Shown piece by piece: positions 43,194 through 54,079 of a DNA stretch of 64,000 bases. Position numbers and translations under genes: made by a program. Within the stretch, counting starts at the first letter, position 1. The number at the start of each line of letters is the position of its first letter. Source of the DNA: Piscicola geometra (lineage: Eukaryota > Annelida > Clitellata > Hirudinida > Piscicolidae); the NCBI GenBank assembly GCA_943735955.1, contig OX030958.1, positions 587,501-651,500 on the forward strand, given 5' to 3'. Below the pieces are notes generated by a model. The model did no database searches, was not told the origin of the DNA, and saw only the letters and a program-made list of their open reading frames with translations.

Positions 43194-43199
43194 TTTATT
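43194..43199 (-). terminator. Polyadenylation signal AATAAA, secreted-protein gene copy 2
   Basis: Conserved position relative to copy 1 (22789-22794). The hAT-B insertion ends about 205 bases further downstream and therefore spares the gene. Confidence 0.6.
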
Positions 43200-43361
43200 A
43201 GCACACAGTTTCATCAATATGCCAGACAAAGTTTATATTTAACGGTATATTACTTCCAAAGATGATTTTGTTTAATGTTGCAACTTTGTATAGTTCAGTA
43301 ATGGATCCGAGCAAAACAGTTTATACTGTCATTCACCCTCATCCTTTTCAGAATCTTTGTC

Positions 43362-43730
43362 TCATTCATCGGGAACACAATCTTTTTCGGTACTGTCAGA
43401 CGGACACACCCTTTTGATTTTAACATCGAGTATTGTCTGGATGACTGGCTCAGGGTCATGAAGAGTGATTGTGACACATGTCTCAGATTGATTCCCCAAT
43501 TCATCTGTCTCGAGGTAACATGTCGTATTTTCGGTTTGTGCATCTCTTTCTTCCATCACTGCTCCTTCTTCCATCACTGCCCCTTCTTCCATCACTGCTC
43601 CTTCTTCCATCACTGCCCCTTCTTCCATCACTGCTCTTGTCTCCACCTCTGTCGCCATCTTCAATTCTGTTTTACAGCCACCATCAACAACATCTTCATC
43701 TCTTTCTTCTTCTTTCTTATCTTCGTTCTC
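43362..43730 (-). CDS. Secreted protein paralogue 2, repeat and cysteine exon
   Basis: The acceptor is ATTAG|GAGAAC. It begins ENEDKKEEERDEDVVDGGCK, followed by five AVMEEG/AVMEER units and the five-cysteine end (TTCYLE, SETCVT, KRVCPS, KDCVPDE). The stop TGA is at 43362-43364. The repeat unit is 18 bp, so length changes keep the frame. Confidence 0.87.
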   Translation of the reverse strand, partial: ENEDKKEEERDEDVVDGGCKTELKMATEVETRAVMEEGAVMEEGAVMEEGAVMEEGAVMEERDAQTENTTCYLETDELGNQSETCVTITLHDPEPVIQTILDVKIKRVCPSDSTEKDCVPDE

Positions 43731-43802
43731 CTAATAAAAATAATAATACAATAAACTAATAATAAAAATAATAATACAATAATAATAATAATAATAATAA
43801 TA

Positions 43803-43867
<65 letters not shown>

Positions 43868-44730
43868 AACAATAATGATAATATTATTAACAACAACAAC
43901 AACAATAACAACAACAATAATATTCATAATTATTATGATTATTAAAACTATAATTATTATGATTATTATAATTATAAGTATTATGATTATTATAATTATA
44001 AGTATTATGATTATTATAATTATAAGTATTATGATTATTATAATTATAACTATTATGATTATTATAATTATAAGTATTATGATTATTATAATTATAAGTA
44101 TTATGATTATTATAATTATAACTATTATGATTTATATAATTATAACTATTATGATTATTATAATTATAACTATTATGATTATTATAATTATAACTATTAT
44201 GATGATTATAATTATCATGATTAGGAAAAAGTCATGTTTCATTCAATTTCATCAAATTTTCTATTATCTACATTTTGAAACATCTATCTTCAATGTTCAT
44301 TCGATTTTTAATAATAAAATACATACACAAAAACATATTATACACATAGATGGCATTGACATACAATATGCTTGTTGACGAATAATTATAAAGAAGCAAA
44401 TAGTTATATATTCAAACGACCTGTGAAGACCATTCAGGCATCCTCTCCCTCCCCTCACAGGACCTTTCTCTATTATCGAGTTCTGTCTCCGTTTTTTCAT
44501 TCAGAGTCCTTCCATTTTCAACTGGAGTTGCTGAATAAATGAAATTTTTTATGGTGCTTCGCTTCTTGAAATGACGTCTTTTTGTTAATTTCCTTGCTTC
44601 AATTATCTAAATTGTTTGTATGAAATCCATAAATTAATTTTTCATTATATTTGTAATAAGAATGACCCAAAATGCAGTCGAGGACAACGGTGAGGAGTGC
44701 TAGAGCAAAAACGAACTTCATTTTTGAATG
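43362..44730 (-). CDS. Small secreted cysteine-containing protein, paralogue 2 (3 coding exons)
   Basis: Coding exons are 44721-44667 (same signal peptide as paralogue 1), 44596-44421 (58 residues) and 43730-43362 (122 residues), giving about 199 residues with all phases matching. It differs from paralogue 1 by five rather than three AVMEEG units and by a cluster of replacements between two cysteines: CVRIALDDTEPDNHT becomes CVTITLHDPEPVIQT. The first donor is GTCATT instead of GTAATT, which may weaken splicing. TATA box and poly(A) signal are conserved. No stop or frameshift, so it is probably functional or only recently silenced. Function unknown. Confidence 0.83.
43731..44215. repeat. ATA/GAT microsatellite and 24-bp minisatellite in last intron of paralogue 2
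   Basis: AAT triplets, then (GAT)n at 43803-43865, then about 11 copies of a 24-bp unit, ATTATGATTATTATAATTAT + AAGT (43928-44215). Absent or much shorter in paralogue 1. Confidence 0.95.
44421..44596 (-). CDS. Secreted protein paralogue 2, basic exon
   Basis: The acceptor ATTGAAG|CA gives Ala, then RKLTKRRHFKKRSTIKNFIY as in paralogue 1. The only amino-acid change seen is RMPDWSSQ to RMPEWSSQ. The donor CACAG|GTCGTT is conserved. Confidence 0.85.
44667..44721 (-). CDS. Secreted protein paralogue 2, signal-peptide exon
   Basis: Identical protein sequence to paralogue 1 (MKFVFALALLTVVLDCILG). The donor is G|GTCATT at 44666, phase 1, with a substitution at intron position 3. Confidence 0.85.
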
Positions 44731-44851
44731 CTGAAAAATAATATGATGATTTAAAATACTAGCTTTTCAAATTATAAATTGTAAAATGAATTGTAAGAAA
44801 CAAAACCTGGTTAATCAAGCGTAAAACTTAGGGGTGCTTACTATTTCTTCT

Positions 44852-44860
44852 CTATTTATA
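44852..44860 (-). promoter_or_regulatory. TATA box of secreted-protein gene, paralogue 2
   Basis: TATAAATAG on the minus strand at the position equivalent to 24126-24134. The flanking TGCAATGTATAAATAG is identical. Confidence 0.7.
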
Positions 44861-46084
44861 CATTGCAGTAGAACCAAAGTCCATTATATAAATAATTTAT
44901 TAAGACTTTTTTTAGTAACAATAAGTTATTTTATCAATTTATACAGCGAGCGAATAGTCAACTTCTCTCATATTTCTTAGATAAAAAATAATTTAACAGT
45001 TTTTTAAATTATATAAAGTATATTTTAAGCTCAGATTTAAATTAGGAAATAAAGAAAAAAGCAAGTATATCTAAAAATTATTTCTTAATAGTAGGGGGAG
45101 GCTGCTCAAGATCTTGTGCAACCTCCCCCTATGTGTTTTTATTCTGTTAACACGCATGATGAAGGGTTTACACAGAGATATCATTCCATATAGGACAACA
45201 ATACCTAGGGCATTTATTAACTTTTAATTTATCTGAAATTTTTAAGAATCATTGTTTGAATAAACATGTTTTTAACTATTCAAAGTTCATTTAGATTTTT
45301 AAACGACATGGCCACAAAACCAAAAAATACTATTTTTTAATTTTGTTGGTTCTCCAGATGTTTAAACATCATAAACTCGGATTCGAAAAAAAGAATTCGG
45401 ATAATTTGATTAAAAGATTTAAAAACTTAAAGAAAGTATTTTCAAGTTATAAAAGTCTCAAAATGACGAACTCAACAAAATTAAACAACTATAAAATGTG
45501 ATTGTTATAGAGCACAAGGTTCAAATCGAAATATAGAGTCTCTAGATAGAGTAAAGGTTATATTTTTTCATTAAATTAAATAAAAAATTAGTTCTTTTTT
45601 CAAGATTTTTGATAGTTAATTTTTATTTGAATAAGATAAATTGTCTGGGTCCTTGATAGTGGCTTCAAATTGCTAATGACTCGAGCAAATGATTTTAAAT
45701 AAAATATTTTTTTATTTTAAAGAATAACAGTAACGAAATCATTGAATAGTAATTTTGATGATTTAAAATAAGAATTTCTGGTGATGTCGCATCTCATTCA
45801 CTTGCTCTCAGAATTTAATCTTGGCCGTTATACAATTTATTCAGCAATTATGAAGCCTCCGGTACTGGAAAATTAAATTCACGAATAGATATCAATTCAT
45901 TTGTATTACAAAGTTTCTATATTTAAAAAAAGAATTTTACCGAGCTTGATTAACTATTTTTCAATGAGTAATTAATAGAATTGTAAAATCGTTTGAAAAC
46001 TAAAATATAAAATTTCAACAATTTCTAATGTGATAAATTTAAAAAAAAAAGTTGTTTAAATAATTATATGATATCTGTGGACTA
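44861..46084. other. Upstream region of secreted-protein gene, copy 2
   Basis: AT-rich, no frames. At 45093-45133, GGGGGAGGCTGCTCAAGATC and CTTGTGCAACCTCCCCC form an imperfect stem at the edge of a 155-base stretch missing from copy 1. Confidence 0.5.
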
Positions 46085-46243
46085 TGCAAGACAAACCTAA
46101 AAGAAGATCAGATGGAGGATGGAAAGGGTTTTTTAGAATGGTTTGGTATAGGAAAGAAGATGGAAGAATGGAAATGTGGTGGTGTGGGGTTTTTAGTGAA
46201 GAAGGAATTGAAAGATTTGCTGGTGTTGAGGATGAACGGTGAA
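46085..46243 (+). pseudogene. LINE endonuclease relic (duplicated piece)
   Basis: Same as 25240-25434: FLEWFGIGKKMEEWKCGGVG then FLVKKELKDLLVLRMNGE, with an internal deletion of 36 bases relative to copy 1. Cut off by the hAT-C fragment. Confidence 0.75.
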
Positions 46244-46261
46244 CGGGTAGCAACGAATCTC

Positions 46262-47310
46262 GGCTTGACTAATAGTAAAAGATGTTCTGATCAGAATTTT
46301 GTTATCTATAGAAAAACTAAGAGCTCAGACTTATGACGGCGCTGCTAACATGAAGGGCCGATATAATGGTTGTCAGGCTATTATCAGCAGTGAGCATACG
46401 CTTGTATTGTTTTTCCACTGTTCTGCACACTGTGCAAATAATGCAACTCACAAAAAGGTTTAATCGAGATTCTCCTGGTTTGCATTCATACATGCAGCTG
46501 GAGACAATGTTGCTAACTGGTGAAATGAACCATAATATTTGCAAGCAGTATCGTGAGTTAAATGAAACTGGTCTTTGTTCACAGTTAGCTATGTTTAAAG
46601 ATCAGAATGAACTTCAGCACAAACGCAAAAAAGAATGCAAGCTATGATCACGGAAGTCAGACATCTGTTTCCTTAGGTTGAAAGATTGATCAGGTGGATG
46701 CTTGTGTGTCCAAAAACGTCATGTACTGCAAAAATATCTTAAGACTTGGTTGCGTGCCCCTATGACACAGCCTCACTTGAAATCACTGGCTGTTATTCAT
46801 ACACATCAGGATATACTTGACAGTCTGGATTTAAAAAGGCTAGCACAAGAAGTTGCCAGTTGGTCAGACAATCAAAGGGGTCTTTTTGGAAATTGGAGTT
46901 AGCGAGCTGTGGAGAGAGGGTCGGAAGACAGGCAGGGAGGGTAATTCATGTTATCTGAATAAACACTGTAGGCCAAAAAAATATTACTATTGCATATTTG
47001 TTTATAACTTTGGCAAATTTAAATCTATTTATAAAATTTATTTGATGGCTTATGGCTAGTTGGAATTGAATTTATATAGATGAAAAATAATAAAAAGTGT
47101 TAAAATCGCTATTGTTTTTCTTCAAATCGCTCATAGTGGCAATAGAAAAGAATTTTTATTGAGCATCACACTTTTTTTGTAATGTTTGGTGATACAAATA
47201 TTAATAGTTGATACAAAGATAATTTGCACTACAGCAAACAATACTAAATAATATCGCTTGTACTGTATTGGCTGATACCGGTTCTTTGATTCCAACCCTG
47301 GGGAGGAACC
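46262..47310 (+). mobile_element. hAT-C fragment (C-terminal transposase half)
   Basis: Starts inside the transposase (AQTYDGAANMKGRYNGCQAI, about 46325) with an internal deletion, continues through MQLTKRFNRDSPGLHSYMQL, ICKQYRELNETGLCSQLAMF and the dimerisation region, and ends at GATACCGGTTCTTTGATTCC + AACCCTGGGGAGGAA followed by a C run. It matches the 3' halves of both large hAT-C copies. The 5' part is missing. Confidence 0.9.
46320..46902 (+). pseudogene. hAT-C transposase relic, copy 3
   Basis: Plus-strand pieces YNGCQAIISSEHTLVLFFHC, SAHCAN, QLTKRFNRDSPG, ICKQYRELNETGLCSQLAMF and LKTWLRAPMTQPHLKSLAVI then HTHQDILDSLDLKRLAQEVA are the DUF4371-like core and the dimerisation end. Several shifts; the catalytic middle is deleted. 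Confidence 0.85.
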
Positions 47311-47336
47311 CCCCCCCCCCCCCAAATTATCAGCAG

Positions 47337-47915
47337 ATCGCTGCTACTGATGAGGTCCACATATATAGAAAACAGGTCAGAGTTTTGCTTCTGACACTTT
47401 TCTTGCAGCTGCCTGGCAGCAAAAACCATGTCGATGGTTCCACGTTTTTTACTGAGACCACACTGACTTTCATGCAGGAGACCTTGGTCAAGGTGGGCTG
47501 TGAGGGGATTGAGTAGGATTCTAGCAAATATCTTTTCTGTAATGGAAAGCAGCGATATGCCTCTGTGGTTGTCGCAGGCTTGTCTACTTCCTTTCCGCTT
47601 GTAGAGATGTATAATGGAAGCATCTTTAAATTTCTGTGGAATCGTCTCTTTCTCCCAAATCAATAAGAACAACTGGTGGAGCCTTTTATTCAGGGCTGGT
47701 CTCCCCTCCTTGTAGACCTCAGCTGGTATAGAGTCTGAACCAGGTGCTTTGCCACTGGGAAGAAGATGAATTGCTTCCTGGGTCTCGTGCAAGGTTGGAG
47801 GATCATCCAGTGCTTCGTTGGTGGGCACTTGGGGAAGACGATTGATGGCTTCGACGTTGATTATGGAACGGCGATTTAGGACATTGTCAAAACAAAAACA
47901 AAGCAAGAACATCAT
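47337..47915 (-). pseudogene. LINE RT N-terminal half (family of the first LINE)
   Basis: Minus strand: ETQEAIHLLPSGKAPGSDSI, PAEVYKEG, KFKDASIIHLYKRKGSRQAC, DNHRGISLLSITEKIFARIL, LLHESQCGLSKKRGTIDMVF and AARQLQEKCQKQNSDLFSIY. It ends before the FVDLTKAFD core, where it meets the C run of the hAT-C end at about 47320. One long frame, a subfamily distinct from 1545-2249 but clearly related. Confidence 0.9.
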
Positions 47916-48700
47916 CTTGTAAAATGCCTTTAGAGATGTTTAATGGTGCTGAAACTTGACCTTGTATTGTATAGTTGGTTAGTCAACTTGTCGTACAATA
48001 CGTTGATCGCGTTGAATATCTTGTTTGAAATCCCTGAATGTTGCAAAGTTTTGAAATTTCAATTAAATTAATAATATTGGATTGTTAAATTTCGAGTCAA
48101 AAAAACTTTTTATTCTTATGAAAAAATCAGAGAACAACTCATAATACTTCACGAAACTAATCTTAAACACTTTGGCTTGAAAACTTGATTAGTTCAAAGC
48201 AAAAAATTTCAGGATTTTTTAAACCTTTTCTGAATTCAAAAGTTAATACTACTCATCATAAGATATTAATTTGAAAAACTATTTTTTACGAATTTTATAT
48301 TTAAATTATCAAATAAGATACGCTCAAAGGAGGGCCGAAAAAGTATTCCACGCGTTATCAAGGTATGTGATTGGTAATGATGGTATATGGTGCAGTTAAG
48401 AAGAGAAGCAGGAAAAACGCGTAAAGTCTGAAAAAAATATTTCTACGCCATTTTAATACAATTAAGTAGATTTGTTGAGAATCGTTTCATTATGGGTTAG
48501 AGAATGTGAGAAAACCAAAGAATGTAAACAGTTCAGCCTGTTCTCGATGAAATTTTGTGCATGAAAAGTTTACCAAAAGAAAATATTGACATTTCCCCTA
48601 AAACTGTTTTCTCAATTTTTCACATTTTATAGTGAACATTTATGATTTGATCAGTCTAAATTATGTATAATATTTATTAAAAATATAGAAAAACGTTATA
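47916..48700. other. No recognisable gene
   Basis: AT-rich DNA; nothing supported. Confidence 0.5.
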
Positions 48701-48702
48701 TT

Positions 48703-48885
48703 TGGCGGGTGGGTTGGCTTAAATGCTAAAGTCGTTGGAACTGCAACTTTAAGGTCACCAGTTCTAATCCCTGTTCAGCCAACCGTGAGCTATCATATAC
48801 CTAGTGTATATGATGCGGTGTTTCAAGACTTGTGTCGTGTGAGATGCGCCTCAGTTGCGTGCCTTGGCGCATTATAAATAGGTAT
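48703..48885 (+). mobile_element. tRNA-derived SINE, copy 3
   Basis: The best full copy. Head: GTGGGTTGGCTTAAATGCTA and AGTTCTAATCCC (B box with one change). Body: GAGCTATCATATACCTAGTG and GATGCGGTGTTTCAAGACTT. Tail: GCGCCTCAGTTGCGTGCCTT + GGCGCATTATAAATA. Confidence 0.9.
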
Positions 48886-48889
48886 TATT

Positions 48890-49510
48890 TTATATTTATT
48901 TGCTATTTTAATGCTGGTTTCCTTCGATGTCACACATAAGGTTAAATTTTTTTATTCATTACTTTTTTTAAATTAGTCTCAACTAGGGAATGTAGTAACC
49001 TTTACTACTTTAATTAGTTTCATTAATGCAACTTGCGTGAAATGCGTTTTGACTGCAACTTATACATCTGAAGAAGTATGCGATAATTAACACTACTAAT
49101 TAAAGTTGCTTATAAGAATATATTAAAGAATATGTGCTTTTGAACAATTGAGTCATACTGAAAATATTCAATTGAATGATTGACTCCCACAAAGATGCCA
49201 AAAAACCTGCGTCTGTGAATAAAGGTTTTTCGGCTTATGTTTATAAAATCGATGAACATTTTAATATTTTGCAAAATTCTAATAAATATATTTTCGAAAT
49301 ATTAAGTTTTTCGAAAATTAATAAATAATGTAAATGAATCCTATTTCTAAATTAGGACTTATAATCGATAAAAAAATTTAATCGCATGATTAAACTTTTG
49401 AATTAACTTGCAATCAATCGCACAAAACCTCTTTTCCAATTTTTAATAGATAAAATGAAACAATAATATATTGTTTTCATTATATTTATCAACTGTTTTT
49501 AAAACTCTTC
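48890..49510. other. No recognisable gene
   Basis: AT-rich DNA between SINE copy 3 and a hAT relic. Confidence 0.5.
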
Positions 49511-49514
49511 ACAA

Positions 49515-49718
49515 TCATGTTATGTCACTCCAAAGCAAGTCTTTCAAACTCAGTAGAATATGTAATGAGACAGGTGGTGATGATGATCTTCGTTTATCAG
49601 CAATAAACACAGCAGTTGAAAATAATCGTTCACATGGTTCTGTCATTGCTGGAGTAGGTAAATATTTTTTTGCTATTGAAGAGATTGGCAATTTGATTGA
49701 TTTAATATTTTTATACAC
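49515..49718 (-). pseudogene. hAT transposase dimerisation-domain relic
   Basis: Minus strand: LPISSIAKKYLPTPAMTEPC, then ERLFSTAVFIADKRRSSSPP, then VSLHILLSLKDLLW. IAxKYLPTPAxxxPxERxFSxAxxIxxxxRxxL is the hAT C-terminal pattern, of a family distinct from the A, B and C elements. Only this domain survives. Confidence 0.85.
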
Positions 49719-49744
49719 TTTTTTAAAGCATTTAATTCATAATA

Positions 49745-50335
49745 ATAATATTTAATTAGAGTAGGTAGTTGCATGGTCCTTGAATTTGTATTTAATCGCG
49801 CTGATAGGACGATGCTATTAACTTAATAGCGAGCCTTGCCTGTCAATACTATGTTTAATTTCTACTCATTTAAACAAATGTCACTTTTGCTTATCTAGTC
49901 ATGGGGTACACCGATTTGTTCAGGATGGGTAAGAGAACAATTTGTTTGTCTATATAAATCCTAGCTTGTACTTGAGAATAGAAATTTGCTTTGAAAGTGA
50001 GTGGTTTTTCTTTATTTATGCTTTTTCAATTTAGCCTTTTGAGGTGAAGTAACAAATATTTTTTTGGTCTTGAAATTGATTTTCGTCCCTGCACGATGTG
50101 ATTTCAATAATTTCATTGATCGAAAGTTTTTTTAAGCTGAGATATTCGCCTTCAAAGTTGATGCTCGATGACAAAATGGTCAAATTCGCATAACTTTATC
50201 AGATATTTTGATTTTGTGGTGAAGTAGCAAATTTTTTTTCGTCTTGAAAATGATATTCATCCTTGCACGATGATTAAAATGATTTGTATATTAATTTATA
50301 AATGTCCCAGAGTTATAGATTTTTTTTTCTCTCAG
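49745..50335. other. Upstream or intron DNA of the following gene
   Basis: No frames. Ends in a pyrimidine-rich acceptor (TTTTTTTTTCTCTCAGACACAG). Confidence 0.5.
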
Positions 50336-50340
50336 ACACA

Positions 50341-51808
50341 GCTTTAAAGGTGAACCAGGAGCGTTCAAGGCCTATCTGACCGCAAACAAGGTCCTTCCAG
50401 GGACCTTTCTACGCTACGTCGGCAACCGCCTGCACCTCCTCTTCCACATGGCAGGCGTTGCCATCCAGCACAGAGAATTGCTACATAGATTCCTTATCAA
50501 GTATATTTTAAAGTACTTTGTTTAATAATAATTACATAAATTTACTGAACCTATTTTAAACCATTTTTTCTTTTTTTCGTATCAGCAGTCACACCAAGAA
50601 TGATGTTTCATTGTGGGAGGGACTCAACGAACCAAGGACCATGGTGCAACTGCAGGCCCTTGGTTTGGTTGGGAAAATCCTCACAGGGCCTTGGATGACC
50701 CTTGTTTATGGGAACTTTCACAACCTTTCCAATCTCGAGATGGTAAAAATTTGAATAATTTTTTTTCCATATTTCTTATCTTTTATTGAATCAATCCGTT
50801 AATTCCATAATACAGGCACCAGCATTCCAGCACGCTATAAAGAAGATTGCCGATATTCAGAAGAACCCAGAAAGTATTATTGTCATTGAAAGAGGACGTG
50901 TTTGGGCATCCTTTGGAGGAAGATGCAGTCCACAAAGCTCTAATATTTCATGAAAATAATGTAAATGTATTGCCTCACATAGTAAGCTCTCTAATGGAAG
51001 GAGCAGGACAGGTGATGGAGCGACAAATGAAGAGATACATTGTAGGAGATCTGTCCTGCCCCTCAGCTGAAATGTTAATGGACACTCGCTCTGCTCCAGT
51101 CCATAACATCCATGCAGGTATAAACTCCGTGATTTACAACAAACGTTTTCTTTACAAATTTCATTAAAACATTTGAGTGTTCTATGCATAATGCTATCTA
51201 AATGAAACTTTTCATGCAGAGAGAGCTTTGGGTATGGTGGACTTTTACATTAGAAGATCTCCGTACGTCACCATGGGTTTTATAGAAGGTAAGGTAAGGG
51301 CTAAATTGAATGGTACCATGGAGTGGTTGGAGGAAAAAGTGAAGAAGAACAAGAGTCGCTCATCAACTATGCGATGAAAATGGCTGCCAAGATGAGAAAG
51401 ATCAGAAAGATAAAAGAAGCAGAAGTCGACGCTGACATCCTGGAGAGAAGAAGAGCCGCAGTTCAAAAGAGACAAATAAAGATAGAAAGAAGAAAGAAAA
51501 GATGATATCGATGTTAATAAACAATAACGGATCAGCTGATGATCCGTTAAAATGAATAGAAAAAAAAAGTGTTCATCCAAAGAATACTAAATGGAGTGTC
51601 CTCGGCTGGTGAGCTGATATCGCATAACTGGATATTAGAGGATGATAGGCTCAAAAAGAACTTTGGCAGAATATTGGAAAGAAAGAGACGAAAAAATGAC
51701 GCATTCAACATCAGCTACTGGACAAAAGATGAAGACAAAGCAGTGGATCTCGACCTCGCGGCAGCCAGCTTCATCACAGACATGATTAAGAAGGACATTT
51801 CTGTTTGA
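50341..51808 (+). pseudogene. Multi-exon member of an unnamed metazoan gene family, two frameshifts
   Basis: Exons 50341-50500, 50586-50742, 50816-51117 and 51220-51505 join with GT/AG borders; 51569-51808 may follow. Protein landmarks: FKGEPGAFKAYLTANKVLPG, FLRYVGNRLHLLFHMAGVAI, LQALGLVGKILTGPWMTLVY, VFGHPLEEDAVHKAL, VMERQMKRYIVGDL, ALGMVDFYIRRSPYVTMGFI, EGKVRAKLNGTMEWLEEK and SEEEQESLINYAMKMA, then a basic helical region. From memory this order (RYxGNRxHxLFHxAG ... GPWM ... RQxxxYL ... GFIEGKVxAxxNxTxxWL) recurs in large, unnamed families of corals, lancelets and fish. Frameshifts near 50880 and 51335 suggest a pseudogene, or sequencing errors. Function unknown. Confidence 0.7.
51569..51808 (+). 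pseudogene. Probable last exon of the preceding gene family member
   Basis: Reads ISHNWILEDDRLKKNFGRIL, then FNISYWTKDEDKAVDLDLAA, then SFITDMIKKDISV and a stop at 51806-51808. The pattern (HxW, xGxILE, FxIxYW, Dxxxxx) is like a small beta-barrel reader of Tudor type, which is only a guess. Same strand and close spacing make it the likely C-terminal end. Confidence 0.5.
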
Positions 51809-51839
51809 ATGAACGTATTTGTGTGCCAATATTCAACTT

Positions 51840-53745
51840 ATTGTCAGATTGGGTTCAGAACCTGCTACTAGTACCACGTATGCTAGTACAACCTGTGTCG
51901 TGGTCGGGTCGTCGGCGACTAAACCGGCAAGCACACCATCTTGTCACTATTATTTCGAATTTTTGGTGTGGAGGCGTTTTAGCACACAACCAAAACACTT
52001 ATTGTTTTTTTCTTGTGGTTGTTTTTCCTAATTAAAAAAATAAACCTTTTTTTCGAATTTTTATTTTAAAATCACTTAATAAAACGTATATTCTAATATA
52101 CAAGTATACGAAGTTTGTATAATGCTGGTAATACAAGCCGCACACTTGATTTTAATCGACGCGCTGCAACGTGACTCACTTATTTAGCCTAACAACATAT
52201 GAGACCTCTAATGCTAATTTCCACTTTTAAATAGCTATATCTTCGTTATTTGTAATCGCTTAGTAATATATTTAGAATATTTTTTTATGTTTTAAACTAC
52301 TTTTTTCGAAAATAATAATTAAAACTCTGAAAAGTGAAAATAAAAAATCCGTGCAATTAGCTAAATTAGAGTCTCACAAGACCATCTCAAGTTTTTTCAA
52401 TAGTGGTAATTAGTTCAAATGTTTGTTTTTGAAGCCATTCATATTATTTTTAAATTAATAAAAAAGTGAAGTACTAATACATAGTTTCAACTAGGTGAGT
52501 GAATATATTACAGCCATAGCGAAAATCTTTAAAAGTTTTCCTATTTGTCTTTGTTTTTGGTGAAAAGTCGTCAAAAATGTTTGATCTTTGCTGATTCGCC
52601 GTTATTTGAAAAGAGCAGTTTCAAATGCTAGGAAAACACATGTGATGATTGTCTAGTTTCCTCACAGTTCGCTTTTGAAAAACCATAACACTTTCATCTG
52701 AAAAAAAGAAGAACTTGTAGACATTTTCATTAGATCTATACTGATTAAATAATATTGTTTTTATAGGTATTACGAATAGTTGATCAACTTACAGATTAGT
52801 ATTACTATCAACAAAAGAAGCGAGATGGGACTCGAATTAAACTCGAACTCTAAAATGTCGAATTCTAAAGTGAAATTTGGGTTTGAATTCCATCTTTAAT
52901 TTAAAGTCATACATATTCTATAAGTTGAAAGTTTTTTTAATCAGAAAAAGCAATTGTCACAAAATCTAAACGCCTTGTTTCATTATGAAAGTCCAAATTA
53001 AGTTTTTAGGAAGGAAGCTTCATGAGATCCTATACATGCAACTTTTGAATTGAAATTATTCTGATCTTTAGCAATTAGAAATTGTCCTGTTTCCTATTAA
53101 AACTCAAATTGCTTACGCATGCGATGATTTAGAGAAGATAACTACTTCAATCAAAACAACCTACCGAGTAAATTTGAGCTCGTATTACTTGAAACGTGTT
53201 TATTCGGACAAAAGTTGTATATGTTTTTAAGGTATTAATAAAAATGAAACTAACGATAGCATGGTTGAAATTCTCTCAATTTTGTAAACCTATTTGAAAT
53301 TAATTTACACATTTTATAGAATCCGTTGAAACTCCAAAAAAGGTAAAGGAAGGTATGTGAAAAAGTGCAATAAAATTATGATAATTAAAATGATTTTTAC
53401 CGCTTTAAATAAAATTGAGTTGATTAGAACTCGTGTGGCAATGGGCTTCTCGAAGCACCCTCAAGAGCTGCAATCTTCCGAGAGAAATCTTAAATCATTC
53501 AAATTCTTTGAAAACTCATTAATTGTATCTCAATTTTTAAAACATTTTGTTGACAGAAAATAAATCCCAAAATGCCATGGCAACCATGGACTGAATCTTA
53601 GCGCTAAAGTGCCCTTTTGGGCAAAAGAAATGCTAAAAGTTACAGCATTAGTCATTTTGTAACTTCAATTTTTATTTTTATTTTTAACTTGAAGGTTGTC
53701 TTTTTATTTAATATGTTCAATAGGCGTGAAAAGTAGTCATGAATG
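51840..53745. other. No recognisable gene
   Basis: About 1.9 kb of AT-rich DNA. Small frames only (for example 53357-53563) without family features. Confidence 0.5.
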
Positions 53746-53749
53746 GGTT

Positions 53750-54046
53750 GTGAGATTGTTTAAAAATAGTGAATAATGTTTTTTTCTTTTGTTTTATTTA
53801 GTTCTATTGAAATTTTATCAAAAATTTGGCTTTTTTCCCCAAACTTCTCACCAAAGAAAACCTATCTCATAAGGAAAACATATGGTGACTCGAACAGTGT
53901 TCTCATAAGAGAAGTTTTACCGTAACTTATTTTTTAACCATATGTGACTATGCCTGCTCTTTTAGAGGAGTTTTTATTTTATCATTAAGATATTCGAAAA
54001 AATCAGTCTTGAAAGCACTAATGAAATACTGTTTTACTTCCATGCC

Positions 54047-54079
<33 letters not shown>

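Larger units (their letters stand above)
38380..46243. repeat. Segmental duplication, copy 2, expanded by insertions
   Basis: Same order as 21898-25434: non-coding flank, secreted-protein gene, upstream region, LINE endonuclease relic. It is enlarged by hAT-B (39320-42981, itself carrying hAT-A), a longer intron microsatellite, two extra AVMEEG units, about 270 bases at 38725-38995 and about 155 bases at 45095-45250. The duplication is older than the hAT-B insertion. Confidence 0.93.

Noticed and set aside
43803..44378. A 191-aa Met/Ile-rich plus-strand frame
   Set aside because: Product of GAT and ATA repeats in an intron of the minus-strand secreted gene.
53357..53563. A 68-aa frame (MKKCNKIMIIKMIFTALNK...)
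   Set aside because: Isolated, no splice signals or family motifs, composition like the surrounding AT-rich DNA.
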